Shown here: piece by piece, positions 55,403-62,795 of the stretch
Position numbering within the stretch: position 1 is the first letter of the stretch
Layout: each line of letters opens with the position of its first letter
Origin: Paenibacillus antarcticus
Lineage (GTDB): Bacteria; Bacillota; Bacilli; Paenibacillales; Paenibacillaceae
NCBI RefSeq assembly: GCF_001637225.1
Contig: NZ_LVJI01000006.1
Coordinates: 124,001 to 188,000, forward strand
Length of the DNA: 64,000 bases
Direction: 5' to 3'
Notes under the pieces: model-generated
Database searches by the model: none
What the model saw: only the letters and a program-made list of their open reading frames with translations
What the model was told of the DNA's origin: nothing
Position numbers and translations under genes: made by a program

Positions 55403-56374
55403 TTGAATAACGGGGCTTTTGTTATGACAGCAAAGCAAAGTATACGGGGGGCCTTTGCGGAGGCTTCCTCTTTTTTAACTCAATGTGGCGTAATGGAGCC
55501 GCAAAGGAATGCTCAGCTGTTACTTGAACATGTACTGGGCTTGTCTAGCACCGCCTATTATATGGCGCTGCCAGAACTCTTCCCAGAAGAATTTATTACG
55601 GCTTGGGAAGACGCAGTTACACGCAAAGCTGCGGGTGAACCTGCGCAGTATATCATTGGAGAGCAGGAGTTCTACGGCCTGCTCTTTACTGTAACGCCGT
55701 CTGTGTTAATCCCACGGCCAGAGACTGAACTGCTGGTCGAAGCTATTCTGCAGCAGGCTGAACGGCTATGGCCGGGCCGAACAGTGGCATCTGCTAATCG
55801 CGACGTTGCTACTGCAGCGGGCACGAATGAGCTCGCACCGCTAGTTGCGTCAGAGCCGCTCGTGGTCGCCGACATCGGCACTGGTAGCGGGGCTATTGCC
55901 GTGACGCTAGCTTCGCAGGCTTCGGGCCTGCGCGTATACGCCAGCGACATTTCGCCGGAGGCGCTTCGCGTAGCCGAGCGTAATGCGGCCCGCCACGGGG
56001 CAGCCGTTGCCTTTCGTGAAGGCAACCTGCTCGCGCCGTTTGCCGGGATGGCGTTGGACATTCTTGTGTCCAACCCGCCTTATATACCAGCGGATACCAT
56101 CGCTGGTCTACAGCGCGAAGTACGCGACTTCGAGCCGCGCTTAGCGCTCGATGGCGGCGAGGATGGTCTATGGCCCTATCGCATCATGATTGAACAGATC
56201 GATCTACTCGAGGCACCTCCCCGAATTATCGGCTTCGAACTCGGCATGGGCCAAGCTATGGATGTTGCTGATATGTTACGTCAAGCGGGACATTGGAGTG
56301 AGATCATTATTGTGCCTGATTTAGCAGGGATAGATCGTCATGTTATTGGTGTAGATAGTTTATTTGAATTATGA
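55403..56374 (+). CDS. prmC: Release factor glutamine methyltransferase
   Basis: This 323-residue SAM-dependent enzyme methylates the Gln of the GGQ motif in release factors. It has VLIPRPETELLVE, ADIGTGSGAIAVTLA (SAM-binding) and the catalytic NPPY in VSNPPYIP. The TTG start at 55403 follows AAGGGGA; ATG 55424 is an alternative. Bases of about 55740-56170 are far richer in G and C, with GCG/GCC-heavy codons, than the ends of the gene and the neighbours. A 36-residue low-complexity stretch at LWPGRTVASANRDVATAAGTNELAP-type text before the SAM loop is an insertion relative to the usual length of about 280-290. Confidence 0.93.
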   Translation: MNNGAFVMTAKQSIRGAFAEASSFLTQCGVMEPQRNAQLLLEHVLGLSSTAYYMALPELFPEEFITAWEDAVTRKAAGEPAQYIIGEQEFYGLLFTVTPSVLIPRPETELLVEAILQQAERLWPGRTVASANRDVATAAGTNELAPLVASEPLVVADIGTGSGAIAVTLASQASGLRVYASDISPEALRVAERNAARHGAAVAFREGNLLAPFAGMALDILVSNPPYIPADTIAGLQREVRDFEPRLALDGGEDGLWPYRIMIEQIDLLEAPPRIIGFELGMGQAMDVADMLRQAGHWSEIIIVPDLAGIDRHVIGVDSLFEL

Positions 56375-56453
56375 AGTGATATTCCTATACAATAGAGCTA
56401 AGTGCTCTAAGGAAGCACAAGAGGCAGGAAGCCTCATCACTGGAGGGCGGCAC

Positions 56454-57641
56454 ATGCTTCGAAAGCTAAAAAAAATAGATCTTATTATAGTAGTAGCGCT
56501 ATTTGCGCTTATGGCAATTAGTATACTATCTATATATAGTGTAACTAACGGAAGACCCGTTTATGATGGGCATCACTTGACGATGTTGAAGTACTATATC
56601 GTATCTTTTGTAGCTTTCTTTGTATTGGTCATGATTGACTACCGAATATTAATCAAATACTCCTTATATATTTATTTATTTGGGTTATCGTTGCTTGGCG
56701 TTGTGAGTTTTTTTGGGAAGTCTAAGAACGGTGCATCTGGATGGTTGGATGTAGGTGGACTTTCGTTACAGCCGGCGGAACTTTTCAAATTGTGTTTAAT
56801 TCTTTTCCTAAGTTATGTTCTTGTTCGGAAGAATAAGAATCAGTTGTCCTTTTGGCGCGATGTTGTTCCAGTTGGTATGATTGCTTTCATTCCATTTGTG
56901 CTGGTAATCCTGCAGAACGATCTTGGGAACTCAGGAAGTTATGTCATTATTTTGTTGGGTTTAATTTGGATTGGTAATATTAAATTTTCTCACGCTATGA
57001 TCGCAATGGTCATCATGATTGGAGCACTCATTGGGGGCATTCAGGGGTATATCCATTATCATGACAATATCAAAACATCTTTGGAATCAATCGGCAAAGA
57101 TCACTGGATCGAAAGACTCGACCCTTGGCTTGTTCCTGAGAAAGCGACAGCTAAAGCTCTTTATCATACTGATAATGCGAAGCGTGCTATTGGTTCTGGT
57201 GGTATGGGTGGTGAGGGATATATGAAGGGGACTTCGGTTCAATCAGAACGTGTACCGTATACCTATTCTGACTCTATCTTTGTGCAGATTGCTGAGGAAT
57301 TCGGATTTATCGGGGCATCTGTATTGCTCTTGGTTTATTTTGTAATGATTCATCGCATGATTCTTATTGCATTAGAGTGTAAGGATCGAGCGGGGCCATA
57401 CCTCATTGTGGGTGTCGTTGCTATGATGTTATATCAAATTTTTGAGAACATCGGTGCGTTTATCGGAATTATGCCTTTAACAGGGATAACACTTCCATTC
57501 ATTAGTTTCGGAGGAACGTCATTGCTTATTAATATGGCTAGTATTGGTATAGTGATGAGTGTGCGAGTTCATAGTGGAGATGAAGAAGATGAATTCGTGG
57601 TTCAACCCGCGAACTATGCTAATGCTGGGAATCAGAACTAA
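56454..57641 (+). CDS. rodA: SEDS-family peptidoglycan polymerase RodA/FtsW-like
   Basis: This is a 395-residue membrane protein with about ten helices. GLSLQPAELFKLCLILFLSYVL, VILQNDLGNSGSYVIIL, TYSDSIFVQIAEEFGFIGA and LPFISFGGTSLLINMASIGIVMSV are the SEDS signatures; SEDS proteins polymerise lipid II with a partner transpeptidase. GKSKNGASGWLDVGG precedes the catalytic region and favours RodA over FtsW/SpoVE. ATG 56454 follows GGAGGG; the frame is open upstream to overlap prmC but without a better site. It sits between prmC and spoIIR, unlike the B. subtilis order. Confidence 0.9.
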   Translation: MLRKLKKIDLIIVVALFALMAISILSIYSVTNGRPVYDGHHLTMLKYYIVSFVAFFVLVMIDYRILIKYSLYIYLFGLSLLGVVSFFGKSKNGASGWLDVGGLSLQPAELFKLCLILFLSYVLVRKNKNQLSFWRDVVPVGMIAFIPFVLVILQNDLGNSGSYVIILLGLIWIGNIKFSHAMIAMVIMIGALIGGIQGYIHYHDNIKTSLESIGKDHWIERLDPWLVPEKATAKALYHTDNAKRAIGSGGMGGEGYMKGTSVQSERVPYTYSDSIFVQIAEEFGFIGASVLLLVYFVMIHRMILIALECKDRAGPYLIVGVVAMMLYQIFENIGAFIGIMPLTGITLPFISFGGTSLLINMASIGIVMSVRVHSGDEEDEFVVQPANYANAGNQN

Positions 57642-57673
57642 TATCGATGCAACATTTGGGTGATTCGAACAGA

Positions 57674-57716
57674 AACACTCTGATAACCTATCAGGTTTAT
57701 CAGAGTGTTTTTTTGT
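57674..57716 (+). terminator. Terminator after rodA
   Basis: AACACTCTGATAA pairs with TTATCAGAGTGTT, followed by seven T. Confidence 0.92.
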
Positions 57717-57805
57717 TTTTCACAATATTACTAGATTCATAGGTTTGGACTCTCTCAGAAAAGGACATACTGACAAGTATGATTCGATAGAGTGGAGTGA
57801 TTAAT

Positions 57806-58525
57806 GTGAAATGGAATATTATAAAGTGGGACGAACATAGATCAGACATACTGCGAGTTGTAGTAAAGAAAGTAGCTATCATATTTAGTTTATTGTTTAT
57901 GCTTGTGATGTCTTGGGATACACAGCGGACAGATGCATCTGTTGTGGGTGGAGCTATTCCGAAGGAATCCATTCGATTGCGTATTCTGGCAAATTCAGAT
58001 AATGTGGGGGACCAACTTGTCAAAAGAGAAATTAGAGATGCGATAGTAGCAGAGATGAATGGATGGGTCGGTGAACTTGAAGATCCACAAAATCTAGATC
58101 AGGCCAGAGAAACGATTCGTAATCATATGGAAGACTTGAATCAATTGGTGGGAAGAGAGCTGAGTAATCGAGGTATTAATTACGCTTATGCTGTGGAGCT
58201 AAGTGTAGTCCCTTTCCCAACTAAATTATATGGTGGGACGGTATATCCTGCGGGAGATTATGAAGCGCTTCGCGTTACCTTGGGAGAAGGGAAAGGTCAG
58301 AATTGGTGGTGTGTATTATTTCCGCCTCTATGTTTTATTGATGCTGGCAGCGGAGATGCAGTAGCTACAACGCCTGAAGTAAAGGTGCAAGCAACTGAAA
58401 TGAACGATTCCAAAGAATTGGCAGTCAAGCAGGTTTCTAGCGTGTCTACACAAGAACCAGAAGTGCGCTTCTTCTTATGGGATCTCCTTAGTGGGATTCT
58501 GGATTGGGTCACAGGATTGTTCTAG
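57806..58525 (+). CDS. spoIIR: Stage II sporulation protein R
   Basis: This 239-residue protein has an N-terminal membrane/signal segment (VVVKKVAIIFSLLFMLVMSW) and the conserved SpoIIR core: AIPKESIRLRILANSDNVGDQLVKREIRDAIVAEM and VPFPTKLYGGTVYPAGDYEALRVTLGEGKGQNWWCVLFPPLCFID. It is made in the forespore, crosses into the intermembrane space and activates SpoIIGA, which processes pro-SigE in the mother cell. GTG 57806 lies 8 bases after GGAG; GTG 57797 overlaps that site. I did not find a clear SigF promoter. Confidence 0.95.
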   Translation: MKWNIIKWDEHRSDILRVVVKKVAIIFSLLFMLVMSWDTQRTDASVVGGAIPKESIRLRILANSDNVGDQLVKREIRDAIVAEMNGWVGELEDPQNLDQARETIRNHMEDLNQLVGRELSNRGINYAYAVELSVVPFPTKLYGGTVYPAGDYEALRVTLGEGKGQNWWCVLFPPLCFIDAGSGDAVATTPEVKVQATEMNDSKELAVKQVSSVSTQEPEVRFFLWDLLSGILDWVTGLF

Positions 58526-58583
58526 TAAGTCAGAATTTAATTGCATGAGGTTTTGTGCTAACATAAGAAAAGAAGTGATAGCT

Positions 58584-58636
58584 AAAGTGCTTCAGCCGGG
58601 AGGTTGGGATATTACCCCGGGTTGGTCGCGCTTTTT
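58584..58636 (+). terminator. Structured terminator after spoIIR
   Basis: AAAGTGC (58584-58590) pairs with GCGCTTT (58628-58634); inside, CAGCC/GGTTG and GGG/CCC extend the stem. Five T follow. Confidence 0.65.
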
Positions 58637-58705
58637 CGCTATGTAATGAATATCACATGTAAAGTAACAACACTGAAATTTATATAGAAAGCCTGGGATA
58701 TAACA

Positions 58706-59917
58706 ATGACGCATAGACTTGATAAGGGAATGGATAACGCTACAGAGCAGGTAGGAATGACAACGGCCTATTGGAATGTTCAGTCATTATCTGAGGAAGG
58801 CGAATTTTCTGATAAACAAGATATATCTACTAGACGAGCTATGAGTGAAGCGGCCTCACTTTTGCTTAAGGGTGGAATCGTGGCTTTCCCCACTGAAACT
58901 GTATATGGTCTAGGGGCGGATGCTCGGAGTACAGCGGCAGTAGAAGCGGTGTTTGCTGCTAAAGGGCGCCCTTCTGATAACCCGTTGATCGTTCATATTG
59001 CTGAGCGTTCGCAATTAGAGTCGCTTGTCACAGAAGTTCCTCCTATCGCACTCACGTTAATGGACATGTATTGGCCGGGGCCACTTACGATCGTACTTCC
59101 TCTACGTCCCAATGTGCTCTCGAATCGTGTTACCGCAGGCTTGGATACAGTGGGGATACGTATGCCTAACCATAGGGTTGCATTGGCCTTGATTCAAGAG
59201 GCAGGTTGTCCCGTTGCTGCTCCTAGTGCGAATCGCTCAGGGCGGCCTAGCCCCACGCTTGCGTCACATGTACAAGAAGACTTGGATGGTCGAATTGATG
59301 GGGTTCTTGATGGTGGTCCAGCCGGTGTAGGTCTTGAATCTACGGTAGTACGGGTGTTCTCAAATGGGGTTATACAAGTGTTGCGACCCGGAGGTATTAC
59401 GATAGAACAACTTGGGAAAGTGAAGGGTGCTACCGTTATTAGTGTGGGAGGAGCCTATGAAGAAGCACAGTCAGCGATCTCACCAGAAATAATGACGGAG
59501 AGTGTACAAGTTAAGAAAGTTGCTTCTGAGGCTCCACGTTCTCCTGGAGTGAAGTACACGCACTATGCACCACAGGGAGAGCTTAGTATTGTAAGAGGCT
59601 CTTCACCGCAAGCTGTTGCATCTGAAATTGAATTATTGTTAGACAAGGCTCGACATGATGGAACTATGACGGGTTTACTTGCTTTTGAAGAACATATGCC
59701 ATTCTATGGCTTGAATCCTGCAAATATTGTTATTTCTCTCGGATCGATAGATACGCTTGCTGAAGCCGCTCATAAGTTATATACGTCTCTGCGACTTTTT
59801 GATGAGATGGGTGTGGCCTATATGCTATCTGAGGCTTGTCCTGAAGAGGGGCTTGGCGAAGCTATTATGAATCGACTTGTGAAGGCGGCAGGTGGTAGGA
59901 TCATTGAGATTGAATAG
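58706..59917 (+). CDS. tsaC: L-threonylcarbamoyladenylate synthase (Sua5/YwlC type)
   Basis: This 403-residue protein makes threonylcarbamoyl-AMP for the t6A modification of ANN-decoding tRNAs. The YrdC domain has GGIVAFPTETVYGLGADAR, KGRPSDNPLIVHI, PGPLTIVLP and PSANRSGRPSPT, and a C-terminal Sua5 domain starts after SPGVKYTHYAPQGEL. The N-terminal 45 residues are a poorly conserved extension, so ATG 58757 remains a possible start. It is followed by mntP and ywlE, as in B. subtilis. Confidence 0.95.
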   Translation: MTHRLDKGMDNATEQVGMTTAYWNVQSLSEEGEFSDKQDISTRRAMSEAASLLLKGGIVAFPTETVYGLGADARSTAAVEAVFAAKGRPSDNPLIVHIAERSQLESLVTEVPPIALTLMDMYWPGPLTIVLPLRPNVLSNRVTAGLDTVGIRMPNHRVALALIQEAGCPVAAPSANRSGRPSPTLASHVQEDLDGRIDGVLDGGPAGVGLESTVVRVFSNGVIQVLRPGGITIEQLGKVKGATVISVGGAYEEAQSAISPEIMTESVQVKKVASEAPRSPGVKYTHYAPQGELSIVRGSSPQAVASEIELLLDKARHDGTMTGLLAFEEHMPFYGLNPANIVISLGSIDTLAEAAHKLYTSLRLFDEMGVAYMLSEACPEEGLGEAIMNRLVKAAGGRIIEIE

Positions 59918-60073
59918 CATGTATATATAAGATCCCCTTGCTAGTAAGTTCATATTTGGATGACTTTTTTTGGTTGAGTCTATGGGAAATACCCTGTTCC
60001 TAGTCATGTTTCACATCTTGTCCGCATATGGTTGTACAAAAGTGAAAGTACAAACGGACATGGAGGTATACTC

Positions 60074-60634
60074 ATGCTAGAGAACTCTGCCGGATTAGGG
60101 CAGCTCATTACAATTTTTATTATGGCGGCAGCTTTAGGGATGGATGCCTTTTCGCTTGGTGTGGGTATTGGTATGAAAGGAATTAGATTGCTACACGTGC
60201 TTAGGATTAGTGTAATGATCGGTATATTTCATATCATCATGCCTTTGTTAGGAATGTTTACGGGACAATACGTGGGATTGCTGTTGGGGAAAGTTACGAG
60301 CTATGTCGCCGGTGGGTTATTAATATTACTCGGAAGCCATATGATTCTTAATGCTTTTCGTGGAGGATTTGCCAAACCTGTCAATCATCGTTCTTGGGGG
60401 GGGATGATACTCTTCTCACTAAGTGTGAGCATTGATTCCTTTTCAGTAGGCGTTTCTTTGGGGATGTTTAAAAGTGATCTGTTATTAACCATTCTAACCT
60501 TCGGGTTCTTCGGTGGGTTAATGTCGATAATGGGTCTGCTACTTGGGCGGAAAGTGAGTCGTAATCTTGGAGACTATGGTGAAGCGCTCGGGGGTGTGGT
60601 ATTACTAGCATTTGGACTGATGTTTATCATTTGA
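60074..60634 (+). CDS. mntP: Manganese efflux pump MntP
   Basis: This 186-residue protein has six helices in two repeats: AAALGMDAFSLGVGIGMKG in the first, and LSVSIDSFSVGVSLGMF in the second. The paired MDAFS/IDSFS aspartates are the metal sites of MntP. It exports Mn(II) from the cytoplasm. ATG 60074 follows GGAGGT. No yybP-ykoY-type manganese riboswitch is visible upstream. Confidence 0.93.
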   Translation: MLENSAGLGQLITIFIMAAALGMDAFSLGVGIGMKGIRLLHVLRISVMIGIFHIIMPLLGMFTGQYVGLLLGKVTSYVAGGLLILLGSHMILNAFRGGFAKPVNHRSWGGMILFSLSVSIDSFSVGVSLGMFKSDLLLTILTFGFFGGLMSIMGLLLGRKVSRNLGDYGEALGGVVLLAFGLMFII

Positions 60635-60673
60635 TACAATATAGAGAAGATTTATATATGGAGGTGGAGAAAC

Positions 60674-61252
60674 GTGTTGCGTATTTTATTTGTGTGTACA
60701 GGGAATACATGTCGTAGCCCGATGGCAGAAGCTATTCTCCGGAAATCAGCTAAAGAGCGTGGTTTGCAACTTGAGGTGCAGTCTGCTGGTGTTGCTGCTA
60801 GCCAAGGTGCACCTATCTCTAGACATACCGAAGCGGTATTACGTGATCATAATATAGATGACAAGATAACTTCACAGTCACTCAGATTGGATATCGTACG
60901 TGAGAGTGATCTGATTCTTACATTAACACAAGCGCATAAACAACATGTTATTAGGAATTTCCCCGAAGTTGTGGGGAGAATCTATACATTGAAAGAATAT
61001 GCTGAGGATGACAAAGAGGTACTTCAAGACCTAGCGGAGATGGATACCCTATATGCAGCTTGGGCTATGGACAAAGCTTTGGGTAAACCTATGGAGAACA
61101 GGGAACGGATGATTGAGCTCCAGCAACGCATTCCAAGTTTTGATATATCAGATCCATTTGGTGGATCGCGTGAAGATTATGAATTAGCAGCAGCAGAAAT
61201 ACGTACAGCGATTGATCGGTTCTTAGTAAAGTTAGAAGTGAATCCTAACTAA
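60674..61252 (+). CDS. ywlE: Low-molecular-weight phosphatase, probable protein arginine phosphatase YwlE
   Basis: This 192-residue enzyme has the phosphatase loop C8-T-G-N-T12-C-R-S at the N-terminus and an acid loop in ISDPFGGSREDYE. The Thr at position 12 replaces the Ile or Ser of tyrosine phosphatases and is the known determinant of phospho-arginine specificity in B. subtilis YwlE. It reverses McsB arginine phosphorylation. About 40 residues in the middle (LKEYAEDDKEVLQDLAEMDTLYAAW...) lengthen it compared with YwlE (about 150). GTG 60674 follows GGAGGTGGA. Confidence 0.9.
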   Translation: MLRILFVCTGNTCRSPMAEAILRKSAKERGLQLEVQSAGVAASQGAPISRHTEAVLRDHNIDDKITSQSLRLDIVRESDLILTLTQAHKQHVIRNFPEVVGRIYTLKEYAEDDKEVLQDLAEMDTLYAAWAMDKALGKPMENRERMIELQQRIPSFDISDPFGGSREDYELAAAEIRTAIDRFLVKLEVNPN

Positions 61253-61302
61253 ATGACCGTTGCATTTCATCGGCGTTTGTTTTATCATGAACTTAGAAGA
61301 AT

Positions 61303-61417
61303 CGGTTCCGATGTAACTGGCGACGCTGTGGGATTAACCACGATGGAGCATCGGAATATACGGCCGGTCGCCTGGGCACAAGAGCAATTCTACGGAATAC
61401 CGTAGACTGCTCTTTTT
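61303..61417 (+). ncRNA. ZTP (pfl-type) riboswitch with terminator
   Basis: The segments AACTGGCGAC (61315-61324), GTGGGATTAACCAC and then GGCCGGTCGCCTGGGCA (61362-61378) are the conserved core of pfl RNAs, which bind ZTP/ZMP. A terminator follows at 61381-61417 (AGAGCA...TGCTCT then T). High ZTP signals low 10-formyl-THF and permits read-through into the downstream rpiB-ywlG-glyA genes. Confidence 0.88.
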
Positions 61418-61486
61418 TCGTCTTTTGGCCATTTGAGGTATAATGGTACAAGACAAAAGAGGAATAATTAGGAGGTTTTTCGACAG

Positions 61487-61942
61487 ATGAGAATTGCTTT
61501 AGGAACAGATCACGGTGGTATTCGTTTGAAACAAGACATCATGAATGTAATTGAGAAATTAGGGCATGTCGTTGTAGATGTAGGGTGCGATTGCTCGGAT
61601 GCTGTTGACTACCCGGATTATGCTCTTCCTGTTTGTGAACAGGTTATATCGGGTGAAGCAGACAGAGGAATATTAGTGTGCGGGACGGGTATCGGTATGA
61701 GTATTGCCGCTAATAAGGTTCCTGGCATTCGATGTGCACTGGTTCACGATACATTCTCAGCTAAGGCAACAAGAGAACATAATGATACGAATGTACTCGC
61801 ACTTGGAGAACGTGTCATTGGGCCTGGCTTAGCTTGTGAGATCGTCAAAGAATGGCTTGTTACAGAGTTCAGTGGAGAAGAGCGCCATGTCAACCGTGTG
61901 AACAAAATCAAGCAAATTGAAGATCGGTATACGCAAGTCTAA
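61487..61942 (+). CDS. rpiB: Ribose-5-phosphate isomerase B
   Basis: This 151-residue RpiB/LacAB-family isomerase has MRIALGTDHGGIRLKQ, active-site Cys65 in ILVCGTGIGMSIAANKV and the REHNDTNVLALGERVIG motif. It interconverts ribose-5-phosphate and ribulose-5-phosphate. It is 70 bases after the ZTP riboswitch terminator and followed closely by the ywlG-type gene, so it is the first gene controlled by the riboswitch. TAGGAGG precedes ATG 61487. Confidence 0.96.
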   Translation: MRIALGTDHGGIRLKQDIMNVIEKLGHVVVDVGCDCSDAVDYPDYALPVCEQVISGEADRGILVCGTGIGMSIAANKVPGIRCALVHDTFSAKATREHNDTNVLALGERVIGPGLACEIVKEWLVTEFSGEERHVNRVNKIKQIEDRYTQV

Positions 61943-61955
61943 GGAGGGTTTCTGC

Positions 61956-62564
61956 ATGGAAGAAAGTTCGATGACAGCATGTACTTCACTTAAACAACAA
62001 GTAGCGGCTGTACTACGTGAAATTGTTGAGGTCGCTCATCTCGGTGCTGGGAAATTACTCGTGGTAGGTACGAGTACCAGTGAAGTAGCAGGTAGCCGTA
62101 TAGGCACGGCAGGGGCATTAGAAGTAGCGAACGAATTACTTCTTGGTATCGAAGAGATTCGAGAAGAGTTTGGATTCCATGTTGTGTTTCAATGCTGCGA
62201 GCATTTGAACAGGTCGTTAGTGATAGAGCGAACACTTTTGGAAGAACTACGCTTGACCGAAGTAGCCGCGATTCCCTATCCTACAGCGGGTGGATCAATG
62301 GCCTCTGCTGCGTATCGGAATATGTCGGATCCTTGCCTTGCAGAAAGTGTGGAAGCACACGCTGGAATCGACATCGGTGAGACCATGATTGGCATGCATC
62401 TACGGCATGTAGCAGTACCCTTTCGCCCGAGTATTCGGTATATAGGACAGGCACGCGTGAATGCAGCCTATACACGTCCGAAGCTGATTGGCGGCGAACG
62501 GGCGCAATATCAATTGGAAGATGACTCTTCCATACAGCAAGGCAATTCTCATACTTGTGATTAA
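61956..62564 (+). CDS. ywlG: TIGR01440/DUF436 family protein (YwlG-like)
   Basis: This 202-residue conserved protein has LLVVGTSTSEVAGSRIGTAGALEVANELL, FQCCEHLNRSLVIER, PYPTAGGSMASAAYRNMSDPCLAE and HAGIDIGETMIGMHLRHVAVP. YwlG is encoded between rpiB and glyA in many Bacillota and its function is unknown. ATG 61956 follows AAGGAGG, so I use it rather than the in-frame upstream ATG that overlaps rpiB. Confidence 0.9.
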   Translation: MEESSMTACTSLKQQVAAVLREIVEVAHLGAGKLLVVGTSTSEVAGSRIGTAGALEVANELLLGIEEIREEFGFHVVFQCCEHLNRSLVIERTLLEELRLTEVAAIPYPTAGGSMASAAYRNMSDPCLAESVEAHAGIDIGETMIGMHLRHVAVPFRPSIRYIGQARVNAAYTRPKLIGGERAQYQLEDDSSIQQGNSHTCD

Positions 62565-62661
62565 CTATAAAAATGCAGTGACGAGTAAAGTTTTAAGAAA
62601 GAAACGGCTCTAAGTCGTAACTATTGCTTGCCTAATTATGGGGTATGCATGAAGTAGCGAA

Positions 62662-62722
62662 GGTGACGGAATTGTCTTGTAGAAGCGAAGTGTTCGCCTA
62701 CAGGGTTTCCGTAGCGGTCATC
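62662..62722 (+). ncRNA. Unidentified hairpin in the glyA leader
   Basis: A three-part stem-loop can form: GGTGA/TCATC and CGGAA/TTCCG as the base, then TGTAG/CTACA and GCGAA/TTCGC, with a GTG loop. No T run follows, so it is not an intrinsic terminator. It does not match a riboswitch class I know. It lies 73 bases before the glyA start. Confidence 0.5.
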
Positions 62723-62795
62723 CTACACGAATATTTGATAAGCACGTGTGTGGTCAGTAACTTTATTACTAAAAACTATTAGGAGGAACATTATC

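Noticed and set aside
57737..57772. SigF-type promoter before spoIIR
   Set aside because: TCATA and GGACATACTG resemble the -35 and -10 elements, but the 21-base spacing is too long for SigF.
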